Source: an uncultured Micrococcales bacterium
GTDB taxonomy: Bacteria > Actinomycetota > Actinomycetes > Actinomycetales > Microbacteriaceae
DNA length: 64,000 bases
Reading direction: 5' to 3'
NCBI GenBank assembly: GCA_913062975.1
Contig: CAJXZO010000001.1
Location: 1 to 64,000, forward strand
Both the position numbers and the translations under genes were made by a program. The notes under the pieces were generated by a model. That model ran no database searches. It was not told where the DNA came from and was given only the letters and a program-made list of their open reading frames with translations. How positions within the stretch are numbered: position 1 is the stretch's first letter; each line of letters opens with the position of its first letter. Below are positions 46,569 to 56,592 of this stretch, piece by piece.

Positions 46569-47546
46569 CTAGTCCTCGAGGATGCTATCTGGCTGGATAT
46601 CTATCTTGGCACCAGTCAATTTCGCAGCCAGTCTGGCGTTTTGACCCTCACGACCAATTGCTAGAGACAATTGGAAATCAGGTACCAAAACTCGAACCGC
46701 CCCCATTTCCTGATCAATCACAAATGAACTAGAAACCCTTGCTGGAGACAAAGCCTGAGTTACAAACTCGGCTAAATCCTCGTGGTAATCGACAACATCA
46801 ATTTTTTCTTCATTCAACTCCGCCATCACGGCCCGAACCCGCTGACCCAGCTCTCCGATGCAGGCACCCTTGGCATTCACTGAGGGGTCGTTGGCCTTCA
46901 CAGCAATTTTGGTTCGGTGACCAGCCTCACGGGCAACTGCAGTTATTTCAACTACACCGTCTGCGATTTCTGGAACCTCTAGCTCGAAAAGTTTTCTGAC
47001 AAGATTTGGGTGTGTTCTGGAAACAGAAACCTGCGGTCCCCCTGGTCCCTTTTTCACAGAAGTGATGATGACTCGAATTCTCTTTCCGTGCTCGTATTCC
47101 TCACCCGGAACCTGCTCTTCGGGACTCATCTGAGCTTCAATCGCACCAAGGTCAATGTGCACCATATATGGTCTTGACCCCTGCTGAATGGTGCCAGTGA
47201 CGATGTCGCCCTCACGCGACTTAAACTCCCCCATTAGGCCCTCATCGGAGATCTCACGCATTCTCTGAGCAATCACCTGCTTGGCTGCATATGCTGCCAC
47301 CCTGCCGAAATCGGTGGGAGTCACATCCTCTTCGGACTCCAACTCACCTTCTTCACTAAAGGTTTGATTGAAGATAGTGACTACGCCAGTTTTGCGATCA
47401 AGATGAGCCTTTGGGCCCGCATCGTGATTGCCAACATGTCTAAAATAAGCCGCAAGGATTGCAGATTCGATGATTTGCACCAGTCCCTCAAACGGTATTT
47501 CTTTCTCCCGCTCGAGCATTCTTAGAATGCTTAGATCGATATCCAA
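46569..47546 (-). CDS. nusA: Transcription termination/antitermination protein NusA
   Basis: 325 aa: an N-terminal RNA-polymerase-binding domain (1-100), S1 (about 110-180), then two KH domains with VNAKGACIGELGQRVRAV and LAIGREGQNARLAAKL. No C-terminal acidic repeats, as in other actinobacteria. TTG start with GGAGGTG upstream. Encoded just after proS (13-bp gap); the usual upstream neighbour rimP is not here, and ylxR is missing before infB. Confidence 0.96.
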   Translation of the reverse strand: MDIDLSILRMLEREKEIPFEGLVQIIESAILAAYFRHVGNHDAGPKAHLDRKTGVVTIFNQTFSEEGELESEEDVTPTDFGRVAAYAAKQVIAQRMREISDEGLMGEFKSREGDIVTGTIQQGSRPYMVHIDLGAIEAQMSPEEQVPGEEYEHGKRIRVIITSVKKGPGGPQVSVSRTHPNLVRKLFELEVPEIADGVVEITAVAREAGHRTKIAVKANDPSVNAKGACIGELGQRVRAVMAELNEEKIDVVDYHEDLAEFVTQALSPARVSSSFVIDQEMGAVRVLVPDFQLSLAIGREGQNARLAAKLTGAKIDIQPDSILED

Positions 47547-47559
47547 TTTTCACCTCCGG

Positions 47560-49323
47560 CTAGCTGAGTAGCTGATAGAAAGCCGATTCTACATTGACTG
47601 TCTGCCGGTTGTTTGCCACTCGGTCCCAAATCTCTACCTCGCCATTGGCCAAACCCTTGCCAATAATCAAAATTTTAGGTATTCCGATTAGTTCTGCATC
47701 AGCAAACTTCACGCCTGGACTAACCTTTGCTCGGTCATCAATCAAAACGGTCTTGCCAGCCTGCTCCAATTCAGCGGTAAGCCTCTCAGCTACCGTGTAT
47801 ACCTCCTCGTCTTTTCCGGTTGGAACAACCTGAATATCAGCAGGAGCAACGCTCTCAGGCCAGATAAGGCCCTTATCGTCATGGTTTTCCTCGGCCAACA
47901 CGGCCATGATTCGAGTAACACCAATTCCGTAGGACCCCATGGTGACTGTTACCAGTTTGCCGTTTTCATCCAAAACTTTTAGACCAAGAGCATCGGCGTA
48001 TTTGCGACCAAGTTGGAAAACGTGACCAATTTCAATTCCTCGTGCAAGCTCTAGCTCTCCAGAACCATCCGGTGACGGATCTCCAGGCAGGATGTTTGCA
48101 ATGTCGGCAATGCCGTCGGCATCGAAATCCCTGCCAAAAACCAAGTTATAGACGTGTTTTTCACGTGCATTGGCACCAGTGATCCAATGTGAACCTTCGG
48201 CAACCCGAGGGTCAAGCAGGTATTCCAACTTGCTTTCTGTATCTAGCCCCAAAAACTGCTTTCCATCCTTGGCGGGGCCTATATATCCCTTGACTAATTC
48301 TGGATGGTTTTTGAAGTCCTCCTCGGTTGCCTGCTCAACATCACATCCAAACCAAGCCTCAGCTCGCTTTTGATCAACATCTCTATCTCCAGGAATGCCA
48401 ACGATGACCAGCCTGGATTTTCCATCAGCTTGAACAAGTTTCAAAACAACGTTTTTCAAAGTGTCGGCTGCCGTAAATTCACCATCTGGGTGTCGAGATA
48501 GGTTGCTATTGGAAAAATCAACCAGGGTTTTGATAGTTGGGGTTTCTGGTGAGTGATGAACCTCGGCTACCGGAACGTTAGATGAGTCCACCTTTTCTGC
48601 AACTTCAAAGCGAACAGCCTCTACGTTTGCCGCGAAGCCTCCGCTTGAACGGACAAAGGTGTCCTCACCAATTGCACTCGGAGCTAAAAACTCTTCGCTT
48701 TTTGAGCCACCCATTGCCCCTGCATCTGCAGCACAAATCTCATACTCCAGACCAAGGCGTTGGAAAATGCGCTCATAGGCATCCCTTTGCGACTGGTAGG
48801 AGGCTTCCAAGCCCTCATCGTCGATGTCGAAGCTGTATGCGTCCTTCATGATGAACTCTCGACCACGCAACAGTCCAGCTCTGGGTCGAGCTTCATCTCG
48901 ATACTTAGTTTGGATTTGATAAAGCTGCAGCGGAAGGTCCTTATAGCTTCCGTAAAGGTCTTTTACCAGCAGAGTAAAGACTTCTTCATGGGTTGGAGCC
49001 AAAAGGTAATCTGCTTTTTTTCTATCCTGCAGCCTAAAAATGTTGTCACCGTATTCTTCCCAGCGACCGGACTCTTCATAGGGCTCTTTGGGAAGCAGTG
49101 CTGGGAAGTGAACTTCCTGCGCCCCAGCGTTATGCATTTCCTCGCGAACGATTTGCTCGATTTTTGATTTCACCATCAAACCAAGTGGCAACCATGAATA
49201 GATTCCAGGTGCCGCTCTGCGGATATAGCTGGAGCGAACCAATAATTTGTGACTATCTACCTCGGCTTCCACCGGGTCTTCACGAAGGGATCTAAAAAAA
49301 AGTTGGCTCAGGCGAATTGGCAT
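47560..49323 (-). CDS. proS: Prolyl-tRNA synthetase
   Basis: Class II synthetase of the long bacterial type with a YbaK-like editing insertion (about 225-390). From ATG 49321-49323 it is 587 aa and begins [16 protein letters not shown], the family N-terminus; the 27 extra codons upstream are not conserved. Motif 2 is in [23 protein letters not shown]. No strong Shine-Dalgarno. Confidence 0.96.
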   Translation of the reverse strand: MPIRLSQLFFRSLREDPVEAEVDSHKLLVRSSYIRRAAPGIYSWLPLGLMVKSKIEQIVREEMHNAGAQEVHFPALLPKEPYEESGRWEEYGDNIFRLQDRKKADYLLAPTHEEVFTLLVKDLYGSYKDLPLQLYQIQTKYRDEARPRAGLLRGREFIMKDAYSFDIDDEGLEASYQSQRDAYERIFQRLGLEYEICAADAGAMGGSKSEEFLAPSAIGEDTFVRSSGGFAANVEAVRFEVAEKVDSSNVPVAEVHHSPETPTIKTLVDFSNSNLSRHPDGEFTAADTLKNVVLKLVQADGKSRLVIVGIPGDRDVDQKRAEAWFGCDVEQATEEDFKNHPELVKGYIGPAKDGKQFLGLDTESKLEYLLDPRVAEGSHWITGANAREKHVYNLVFGRDFDADGIADIANILPGDPSPDGSGELELARGIEIGHVFQLGRKYADALGLKVLDENGKLVTVTMGSYGIGVTRIMAVLAEENHDDKGLIWPESVAPADIQVVPTGKDEEVYTVAERLTAELEQAGKTVLIDDRAKVSPGVKFADAELIGIPKILIIGKGLANGEVEIWDRVANNRQTVNVESAFYQLLS

Positions 49324-49342
49324 GGCCACAATGTTAGCCTGC

Positions 49343-50500
49343 TTATTCTCCTTGAACCTGCACCTGGGCGGATCCAATTTCAGAAGTGTCCATGTCGGCG
49401 GCAATCCGGTTGGCCTCTTCGATAAGATTTTTCACAATCTCATCCTCTGGAACGGTTTTGATGACCTCACCCTTGACAAAAATCTGACCCTTGCCGTTTC
49501 CGCTGGCAACACCCAAATCAGCCTCGCGAGCTTCACCCGGACCATTAACAACACATCCCATGACCGCAACCCTGATCGGAACCGTCAGGTGCTCCAAGCC
49601 AGCGGTCACATCATCTGCCAATTTGTAAACGTCAACCTGGGCTCTTCCGCAGGATGGGCAGGAGACAATCTCAAGCTTTCTGGGCCTTAGATTCAAGCTC
49701 TCCAGAATTTGGTTACCCACCTTGATTTCTTCAACTGGTGGAGCTGAGAGCGAAACACGGATGGTGTCGCCAATGCCCTTTGACAAAAGTGCACCAAATG
49801 CAACAGAGCTCTTGATGGTTCCTTGGAAAGCGGGACCCGCCTCGGTGACACCAAGGTGCAAGGGCCAGTCTCCTTGCTCGGCAAGCAGCTCATAGGCCTT
49901 CACCATCACAACCGGGTCGTTGTGCTTCACTGAAATCTTGAAGTCATGAAAATCGTGTTCTTCAAAAAGGCTCGCCTCCCAGACAGCTGACTCAACCAGC
50001 GCCTCTGGAGTAGCCTTTCCATATTTTTCCAAAAGTCTTGGGTCAAGCGAACCCGCATTTACGCCAATGCGGAGTGAAACTCCAGCATCCGTGGCTGCTT
50101 TTGCAATATCCCCCACTTTGTCATCAAATTTCTTGATGTTTCCGGGGTTCACTCTCACTGCACCGCAACCAGCATCGATGGCCTGAAAAACATACTTTGG
50201 CTGAAAGTGAATGTCAGCAATCACTGGAATCTGGCTTTTTTTGGCAATCACGTGCAGAACATCAGCATCATCCTGAGTTGGGCAAGCAACCCTCACCACA
50301 TCGCAACCACTAGCGGTTAGCTCCGCAATCTGCTGAAGGGTTCCATTAATGTCGGTGGTCTGGGTGGTAGTCATGGACTGAACACTGATTGGTGACTCTG
50401 ATCCAACCCCTAGATTTCCCACCTTAATCTGCCTGGTTTTTCTCCTTGGAGCCAAGGTTGGTGGCGGTAGTTTGGGGGCACCTAGATTAACTGCTGGCAT
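49343..50500 (-). CDS. ispG: 4-hydroxy-3-methylbut-2-en-1-yl diphosphate synthase
   Basis: Fe-S enzyme of the MEP isoprenoid pathway. 385 aa; cluster ligands in SCPSCGR and [10 protein letters not shown] near the C-terminus, and the conserved [12 protein letters not shown] near the N-terminus. ATG with AAGGAATG upstream. With dxr it forms two MEP steps split by the M50 protease gene, the standard actinobacterial order. Confidence 0.96.
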   Translation of the reverse strand: MPAVNLGAPKLPPPTLAPRRKTRQIKVGNLGVGSESPISVQSMTTTQTTDINGTLQQIAELTASGCDVVRVACPTQDDADVLHVIAKKSQIPVIADIHFQPKYVFQAIDAGCGAVRVNPGNIKKFDDKVGDIAKAATDAGVSLRIGVNAGSLDPRLLEKYGKATPEALVESAVWEASLFEEHDFHDFKISVKHNDPVVMVKAYELLAEQGDWPLHLGVTEAGPAFQGTIKSSVAFGALLSKGIGDTIRVSLSAPPVEEIKVGNQILESLNLRPRKLEIVSCPSCGRAQVDVYKLADDVTAGLEHLTVPIRVAVMGCVVNGPGEAREADLGVASGNGKGQIFVKGEVIKTVPEDEIVKNLIEEANRIAADMDTSEIGSAQVQVQGE

Positions 50501-50559
50501 TACATTCCTTCGAACTTGATTAGCAATAACAGTAAACAGCAGAAGCCGCCGAACTGTTC

Positions 50560-51873
50560 CTAACCAAAAATTGATATTGGGTTAACGATATCGGCAATTA
50601 TCAACAAAAGCCCCGTTCCCATAAGCAGTGCCCAAACAGCATAGGCAACGGGAATCATTTTCGCGGTGTCCACAGGTCCAGGGTCTTTCTGTCCCAGAGC
50701 CCTAAACCCTCTGCGCTTGGCTGCCTCGTATAAGGCACCTGCCACGTGACCACCGTCGAGTGGGAGCAGCGGAATTAGGTTGAAAACGAACAAAGCGAAG
50801 TTCAGGCTTCCCATGATTAGCAATCCACTGGCAAACCTTGCCTCCAAGCTTGCCTGATCACTGGATGCAATCTCACCTGAGATTTGAGCCACACCCAAAA
50901 TTGAAACTGGGCCATTTGGATTTCGCTCAGCTGGGCCGAATGTGGAGGCAGCAACCTCAGCTAAGTTCTGAGGCAATTGCAGCACCAATTCAAAAACACT
51001 CGCAGTTGCGTCAATGCCCATTGCAAAAGAATCTGTGATCGGCATTGGCGTCAGCACACTTCCCAATTGAACACCTAAAAACGGCTGCAGCTCAGTGACT
51101 GGATTTCCATTTTCATCCTCAACCACCTGAGTTGTCTGTGGGTCAAAAACAGCCCTCTCAAACCAAACCGGAGTCACCACCAAAGACACCAATCGACCAT
51201 CACGCTCAACCTCCATGGCAACTGCACTTCCGGGCTGAACATCCATCTGGTTAATAACCTGATCCCAAGATTGAACCTGAGTCCCGTTCACCGCGGTGAC
51301 TGTGTCGCCGGCTTCAAAGCCTGCTTCCAAAGCAGGAGAGGGTGGATCAATCTCTTCACACTCCCCCTGCGGACCACTGCCCTGTACGCAAGGCAACACT
51401 TGGTTTATGGTCATCGACAATTGAGGCGAGCCAATCAGACTCAAAGCAGACATGATCAGCACCATGCCGAGTAGAAAATTCATAAACGGCCCGCCCAGCA
51501 TCACGGTCAGTTTTTTTGGAACACTCAGCCGATAAAACTCTCGACCTTGGTCTTCCTCATTGATTTCTCCAAGATGCTCTTCTCGCGCCTGATCAATTGA
51601 AGACTGAAATAATCTGGACTTTTTCCCACCTTTTTCTGGAGGGAACATACCAATCATCGAAATATATCCACCAAGCGGTATTCCCTTGATGCCATATTCG
51701 GTTTCACCTTTCTTGGCCGACCACACAGTGGGACCAAACCCAATCATGTATTGCTTGACCTTGACCCCAAAAAGTTTTGCCGGCAACAGGTGTCCGAGTT
51801 CGTGCAGGCCAATGGAGATTGCCAATCCAATAACGACAAAAACAATCCCCAGAATGTAATAGATGGTCTCCAC
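50560..51873 (-). CDS. rseP: M50 site-2 membrane protease (RseP/Rip1 type)
   Basis: Intramembrane zinc protease. From GTG 51871-51873 it is 437 aa and begins [11 protein letters not shown]; the longer frame from TTG at 51912 overlaps dxr. HELGH at about 24-28 in the first helix, a PDZ domain (about 170-260), and the second metal motif LLPLDGGH near the C-terminus. Such enzymes cut anti-sigma factors after a first cleavage, so the membrane partner of the sigma factor at 58088 is a possible client (inference). Confidence 0.92.
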   Translation of the reverse strand: METIYYILGIVFVVIGLAISIGLHELGHLLPAKLFGVKVKQYMIGFGPTVWSAKKGETEYGIKGIPLGGYISMIGMFPPEKGGKKSRLFQSSIDQAREEHLGEINEEDQGREFYRLSVPKKLTVMLGGPFMNFLLGMVLIMSALSLIGSPQLSMTINQVLPCVQGSGPQGECEEIDPPSPALEAGFEAGDTVTAVNGTQVQSWDQVINQMDVQPGSAVAMEVERDGRLVSLVVTPVWFERAVFDPQTTQVVEDENGNPVTELQPFLGVQLGSVLTPMPITDSFAMGIDATASVFELVLQLPQNLAEVAASTFGPAERNPNGPVSILGVAQISGEIASSDQASLEARFASGLLIMGSLNFALFVFNLIPLLPLDGGHVAGALYEAAKRRGFRALGQKDPGPVDTAKMIPVAYAVWALLMGTGLLLIIADIVNPISIFG

Positions 51874-51892
51874 GGATAAAACGATACTCTCG

Positions 51893-52993
51893 CTAGCTGT
51901 GAATTTGGTCAATTAGGCCATTGGCGAATTCACGAGCCCAGACCTCTGATTCCAAAACCGTTGACAGCGAAACCTCGCTCTGAGGCTTATGAGCATCGAT
52001 GGTTTGCTCGATGATTTCCATTATTTGCAAAAACCCGATCCTTCCCTCGTGGAAAGCCTCCACCGCCTCTTCGTTGCTGGCGTTATAAACAGCAGGGTAG
52101 GTCTTGCCTGCCTTGCCAACCTCACGAGCCAGTGAAATAGCGCTAAACACATCTTCGTCTAAGGGTTCAAACTGCCATTGTTGCGCACTGCTGAAATTGA
52201 GAGCACTGACTGCTCCTGGGGTTCTGTCTGGCCAGCTCATGCCAAGAGCAATTGGTAATTTCATATCTGGCGGAGAACACTGAGCAATCACCGATCCGTC
52301 AACAAATTCAACCATTGAGTGAACTATCGATTGCGGATGGACCGTCACAGCAATTTTTTCAAACTCAACATCAAATAACAGATGCGCCTCAATCAGCTCA
52401 AGACCTTTGTTCACAAGCGTTGCCGAATTGGTTGTAACCACTTTTCCCATGACCCAGGTGGGATGTGCCAACGCCTGAGCAGGTGTTACCAAAGCTAACT
52501 CGGATTTGCTAAATCCTCTAAAGGGGCCACCACTTGCAGTGAGTATTAGTCTTTCCACCTCTTTGGGCTTTCCAGCCCACAAACACTGAGCAATTGCAGA
52601 GTGTTCAGAATCAACAGGGACAATCTGACCGGGACTAGCAGTCTTTTTCACCAGCTCTCCGCCAACAATCAAAGACTCTTTATTAGCAAGCGCAAGGGTT
52701 TTTCCGCTTTCCAAAGTTGCAAGTGTTGAGGAAAGCCCAACTGACCCAGTGATGCCATTCACCACCACATCTGCATCGACTTGCTTTGCTAGCTTGGAAG
52801 CCTCGTCCGCTCCGAAGACAACCACGTCCTCCCTTAGACCAAAACTCTTAGCCTGAGCCTTTGCCAGCTCAACATTTCTGCCAGCGGCAATTCCCACCAG
52901 TTCAAATAATTCGGGGTTTTTTTGAATAACTTCCAAGGCTTGAGTGCCAATGGAGCCAGTTGAACCCAACACAATAATCTTTTTTGCTTGCAC
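51893..52993 (-). CDS. dxr: 1-deoxy-D-xylulose-5-phosphate reductoisomerase
   Basis: Second enzyme of the MEP pathway. 366 aa; NADPH-binding GSTGSIGTQ (9-17), the metal-binding SEHSAIAQCL segment, and ASGGPFRG. GTG start; TAAGCT lies six bases upstream. A GGAG is also present but only two bases from the start codon, closer than usual. Divergent from gabT with 76 bp between starts. Confidence 0.96.
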   Translation of the reverse strand: MQAKKIIVLGSTGSIGTQALEVIQKNPELFELVGIAAGRNVELAKAQAKSFGLREDVVVFGADEASKLAKQVDADVVVNGITGSVGLSSTLATLESGKTLALANKESLIVGGELVKKTASPGQIVPVDSEHSAIAQCLWAGKPKEVERLILTASGGPFRGFSKSELALVTPAQALAHPTWVMGKVVTTNSATLVNKGLELIEAHLLFDVEFEKIAVTVHPQSIVHSMVEFVDGSVIAQCSPPDMKLPIALGMSWPDRTPGAVSALNFSSAQQWQFEPLDEDVFSAISLAREVGKAGKTYPAVYNASNEEAVEAFHEGRIGFLQIMEIIEQTIDAHKPQSEVSLSTVLESEVWAREFANGLIDQIHS

Positions 52994-52999
52994 CTCTCC

Positions 53000-53005
53000 A
53001 GCTTA
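53000..53005 (-). promoter_or_regulatory. Possible leaderless -10 for dxr
   Basis: Minus strand TAAGCT, GGAGAG, GTG. Confidence 0.35.
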
Positions 53006-53057
53006 GAGCTAGGTCAAGATTCGGCGTTTGGCGAAACCCGAAAGGGCAGATAGTGCT

Positions 53058-53063
53058 TACAAT
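53058..53063 (+). promoter_or_regulatory. Probable leaderless -10 for gabT
   Basis: TACAAT, AGCCCC, ATG. No purine-rich Shine-Dalgarno sequence in between. Confidence 0.5.
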
Positions 53064-53069
53064 AGCCCC

Positions 53070-54434
53070 ATGGATATTGAGCAGCGCAGAATTCTTCGAT
53101 CAGAAATCCCTGGACCAGCCTCCAAGGCGCTACATTCACGACGCCAGCAGGTTGTTTCCAATGGCGTTGGTGCGTTGCTTCCGGTCTACATCGAAAGCGC
53201 AAATGGTGCAATCATGCGCGATGCTGATGGAAACCAGTTTATTGATTTGGGAAGCGGAATCGGTGTCGTAACCATTGGTCACACAAACCCTGGTGTGGTT
53301 TCAGCTGTTCAGAAACAGGCAGATCACTTCACTCACACCCTTTTTACCGTCACCCCCTACGAGCCTTATGTCAGGGCAGCAGAATTGTTGACTAAAAACA
53401 TGAAGGGTGATTTTCCCAAAAAAGCAGCATTTTTTGTCACAGGTGCTGAAGCATTGGAAAACGTCGTCAAAATTGCAAGACTTGCCACCGGCCGCAACGA
53501 AATCGCGGTGTTTGACCACGCTTATCACGGTCGCACCAACCTGACCATGGCCATGAATTTCAAGCGGCACCCATATGGAACAAACTATGGTCCGCTAGCA
53601 ACTTCAGTAACCCATGCCCCAATGTCCTATCCGCTTCGTGACCCGGAGGGGATGACTGGCGAAGAGGCCGCTCTCAGGGCAATCAATTACCTAGAAAAGC
53701 GAGTTGGTGCCGATCAGTTGGCCTGTGTCATCATTGAGCCAATCCAGGGGGAGGGCGGTTTCATCATCCCCGCTGAAGGATTCTTGGCAACACTTGGTCG
53801 CTGGGCTAAGGAAAATGGCATCCTGATGGTCTCGGATGAGGTTCAGTCAGGCATGGCGAGAACTGGAAAGTGGTTCGCCTGCGAATACGAAGAAGGTTTC
53901 CAACCAGATCTGGTCACAGTTGCCAAGGGAATTGCTGGCGGAATGCCTGTGAGTGCAGTAGTTGGTCGTGCAGACATCATGGACATGAATCACCCCGGTG
54001 GTCTAGGTGGGACATTTGGAGGATCTCCAACAGCTGTCGCAGCTGCAGTTGCAGTCATGGAGCAATTCGAAGATGGGCCATGGTTGAACAGAGCCATGGA
54101 AATTGGCGAAATCATGCAGGAGAAACTTGATGCCATGGTTAGTCGCTACCCATTCCTGGCGGAGCATCGAGGAAGAGGTGCCATGCAGGCGCTTGAGGTA
54201 GTTCAACCGGGAACACTAAACCCCGATGCACCTCTGACCGAGGAGATTTTGAAGGCTTGTTATCAGCAGGGCGTGATTCCTCTTAGTGCCGGAACCTACG
54301 GCAACGTCATCAGAATGTTGCCACCTCTGGCGATCTCTAATGCGCTTCTCCTTGAAGCCCTTGCTGTATTGGATTCAGTCTGCTCTGATGTGGCGGCCAG
54401 CAAGGGCATGCTGAGCGCCTCAAGCGTTGAATAA
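53070..54434 (+). CDS. gabT: 4-aminobutyrate aminotransferase (class III)
   Basis: PLP transaminase. Starting at ATG 53070 gives 454 aa with EIPGPAS near the N-terminus, as in mycobacterial GabT. The PLP lysine is in VAKGIAGGMP, and DHAYHGRTNLTMA and IIEPIQGEGGF are present. It resembles GabT more than ArgD in length and sequence, but with no argD in the arg cluster it might also serve acetylornithine. Followed 42 bp later by ald. Confidence 0.88.
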   Translation: MDIEQRRILRSEIPGPASKALHSRRQQVVSNGVGALLPVYIESANGAIMRDADGNQFIDLGSGIGVVTIGHTNPGVVSAVQKQADHFTHTLFTVTPYEPYVRAAELLTKNMKGDFPKKAAFFVTGAEALENVVKIARLATGRNEIAVFDHAYHGRTNLTMAMNFKRHPYGTNYGPLATSVTHAPMSYPLRDPEGMTGEEAALRAINYLEKRVGADQLACVIIEPIQGEGGFIIPAEGFLATLGRWAKENGILMVSDEVQSGMARTGKWFACEYEEGFQPDLVTVAKGIAGGMPVSAVVGRADIMDMNHPGGLGGTFGGSPTAVAAAVAVMEQFEDGPWLNRAMEIGEIMQEKLDAMVSRYPFLAEHRGRGAMQALEVVQPGTLNPDAPLTEEILKACYQQGVIPLSAGTYGNVIRMLPPLAISNALLLEALAVLDSVCSDVAASKGMLSASSVE

Positions 54435-54476
54435 AGTGCTAACTTTAGGCGTTCACTTTTTTGGAAAAGAGTTTAG

Positions 54477-55583
54477 GTGCGCATAGGTATTCCCACCGAG
54501 GTCAAAGACAGTGAAGCTAGGGTTGCGATCACTCCAGCTGGAGTTAAAGCACTCACCGAACACGGTCATCAGGTAAGTGTTCAAGCTGGTGCTGGTTTGC
54601 TCTCTGGAATCAGTGATGCTGAATACGTTGAGGTGGGTGCAAAAATCACCGAAACTGCCGAACAAACATGGGCAGAAAACGAATTGGTCGTCAAGGTAAA
54701 AGAGCCAGTGAAGAGCGAATACGGCTTTCTTCGCAAAGACCTAACCCTTTTTACCTTCCTGCACCTAGCAGCAGAGACTGAGCTAACCAAGGCACTGCTG
54801 AGTTCTGAGACAACATCCATTGCCTATGAAACAGTGCAGCAGGGAAGACACCTTCCGCTTTTAGCTCCCATGAGTGAGGTTGCTGGAAGGCTAGCTCCAC
54901 AAATGGGCGCATCCACCCTTCAAAAAAATAATGGTGGTCTCGGTGTTTTACTCGGAGGAGTTCCAGGAGCGCGTTCGGCGAAGGTAGTGGTGCTTGGCGG
55001 AGGAGTCAGTGGCACCAGTGCTATTGAAATAGCCCTTGGAATGGGTGCACAGGTAACTGTTTTGGACACCTCCCTCCCCCGACTAAGAGAACTCGATTTT
55101 CACTATGGAGGAAGGCTAAATACAATCTTCTCCAACAGCCTAGAAATCGAAAAGGCTGTTATCGATGCGGATCTAGTCATTGGTGCGGTGCTCATTCCAG
55201 GAGCAAAAGCCCCGAAACTGATCTCCAATGAACTTGTTTCCAAAATGCGTGAGGGAAGCGTTTTAGTGGACATTGCAATCGATCAGGGTGGTTGCTTCGA
55301 AGATTCCCGCCCAACAACACACCATGAGCCAACCTTCAAGGTTCACGGAAGCGTCTTTTACTGCGTAACAAACATGCCAGGTGCCGTGCCGCACACCTCC
55401 ACCTTTGCACTGACCAATGCCACCATGCCCTATTTGATGAAGATTGCAAACATGGGTTGGGATAAGGCAAGCAAGTCAGATGATTCCCTGCTTGCTGGCT
55501 TGAACACGCACGCGGGAAAGGTCTATAACGCGGGCGTTGCTGAGGCCCACGGTTTGGCTTTGGCTGATTCTAGAAACCTGTGA
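54477..55583 (+). CDS. ald: Alanine dehydrogenase
   Basis: NAD-dependent interconversion of alanine and pyruvate. 368 aa; MRIGIPTEVKDSEARVAITP N-terminus, pyruvate-site residues, and the Rossmann motif VVVLGGGVSGTSA near residue 172. GTG start with AAAGAG five bases upstream. The last 108 bp are overlapped by an FtsK-like gene on the other strand. An Lrp-type regulator nearby (56593) is a likely controller, as known for ald in mycobacteria. Confidence 0.95.
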   Translation: MRIGIPTEVKDSEARVAITPAGVKALTEHGHQVSVQAGAGLLSGISDAEYVEVGAKITETAEQTWAENELVVKVKEPVKSEYGFLRKDLTLFTFLHLAAETELTKALLSSETTSIAYETVQQGRHLPLLAPMSEVAGRLAPQMGASTLQKNNGGLGVLLGGVPGARSAKVVVLGGGVSGTSAIEIALGMGAQVTVLDTSLPRLRELDFHYGGRLNTIFSNSLEIEKAVIDADLVIGAVLIPGAKAPKLISNELVSKMREGSVLVDIAIDQGGCFEDSRPTTHHEPTFKVHGSVFYCVTNMPGAVPHTSTFALTNATMPYLMKIANMGWDKASKSDDSLLAGLNTHAGKVYNAGVAEAHGLALADSRNL

Positions 55584-56492
55584 CTGCCCCAACGGGAAAT
55601 TGAAATCAATCTGACCCTCCGCTAGTTGAGCACTGGCCCAATTGGGAGCAATGGGTTTGCGTCTTTGCTTGGAAAGACCCATCTGCATCGCATCAACCTG
55701 ATCAACTGCCCCCACCCCGATTTTTTGAAGGCAATTGGCCATCAGGGCACGAGAAACACCACTGAGGGTTTGACTTGCCGCAAACAGATATACTCCTAAA
55801 GCGCGTCCCTTGGTTGCAACATTGTCAATCATTGCGGCTGCTTTCGCAGAGCTTTTGACAACACTTGCAAGCTCATCAACTAATAGAATCATCGGCTTTG
55901 GGTTTATGCTCTCAGCGAGATCTCGTTCTCTTAATGAAAGCTCATTCTCAACCATCTCCAAAAACTCATTGAAATCATCAGACTGATTGCTTACCACCCA
56001 TTCAATTCCAAATGCTTTTGAAAAACCCAAGCCACCCTTGAAATCAATTACAACCAATCGTTCCGGCCAGCTCTCAATCAAATTTCTGAGAAACTCGGTT
56101 TTGCCACTTCCGGTTGGACCGATGATCAGCGTGTGGGAGGGTTTTAGTGGGACAACCTCACCATCAGATTTGATGCCAGCCTTCAGCACTGACTTGGCAT
56201 CCAAAAACCCATCCAATAAAACCTCTGAGGCTGGCCTCTCAAGCATTCGCAATAACCTCAGGTTCAGCCAAGTTGGCCAGAACAAACTAAACCCCCTGAG
56301 CCTTCTGCCACCAACGGCCACTCCCGCCAGACCGAGTTCAATCTCATCCGATTTTGTGAGCGGCTTCTTGGCCTTAATCAAAATCCAAATAAGCATTGTC
56401 AATAAACCAATTGCAGTGAGGTGCCACATCCCCTGGCTCAGACCTAGAAAGATTCCATAACCAAGCGTTGGAAGCAAAAACAAAATACTCAT
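55476..56492 (-). CDS. Small membrane FtsK/SpoIIIE-like ATPase
   Basis: 338 aa. Two N-terminal membrane helices (about 3-18 and 22-40), a linker, then one motor domain with Walker A GPTGSGKT (125-132), Walker B MILLVDE (201-207), and a sensor-like FAASQTLSGVSRALMANC stretch. It lacks the gamma domain and the long linker of the true FtsK at 27772, and the multi-ATPase form of type VII EccC. Substrate unknown. Its last 36 codons lie antisense to the end of ald, so the tail may be poorly constrained. Confidence 0.75.
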   Translation of the reverse strand: MSILFLLPTLGYGIFLGLSQGMWHLTAIGLLTMLIWILIKAKKPLTKSDEIELGLAGVAVGGRRLRGFSLFWPTWLNLRLLRMLERPASEVLLDGFLDAKSVLKAGIKSDGEVVPLKPSHTLIIGPTGSGKTEFLRNLIESWPERLVVIDFKGGLGFSKAFGIEWVVSNQSDDFNEFLEMVENELSLRERDLAESINPKPMILLVDELASVVKSSAKAAAMIDNVATKGRALGVYLFAASQTLSGVSRALMANCLQKIGVGAVDQVDAMQMGLSKQRRKPIAPNWASAQLAEGQIDFNFPLGQSQVSRISQSQTVGLSNARVIDLSRVRVQASKQGII

Positions 56493-56592
56493 GAGAAAAG
56501 ACTGTCGCTAAATCCCCCCAGCCTAAAAACAGCTGACGCTATTTGTGGACAACGGTTGCCTATTTGTTTATGTTTACTGAAAAGATAGACGC

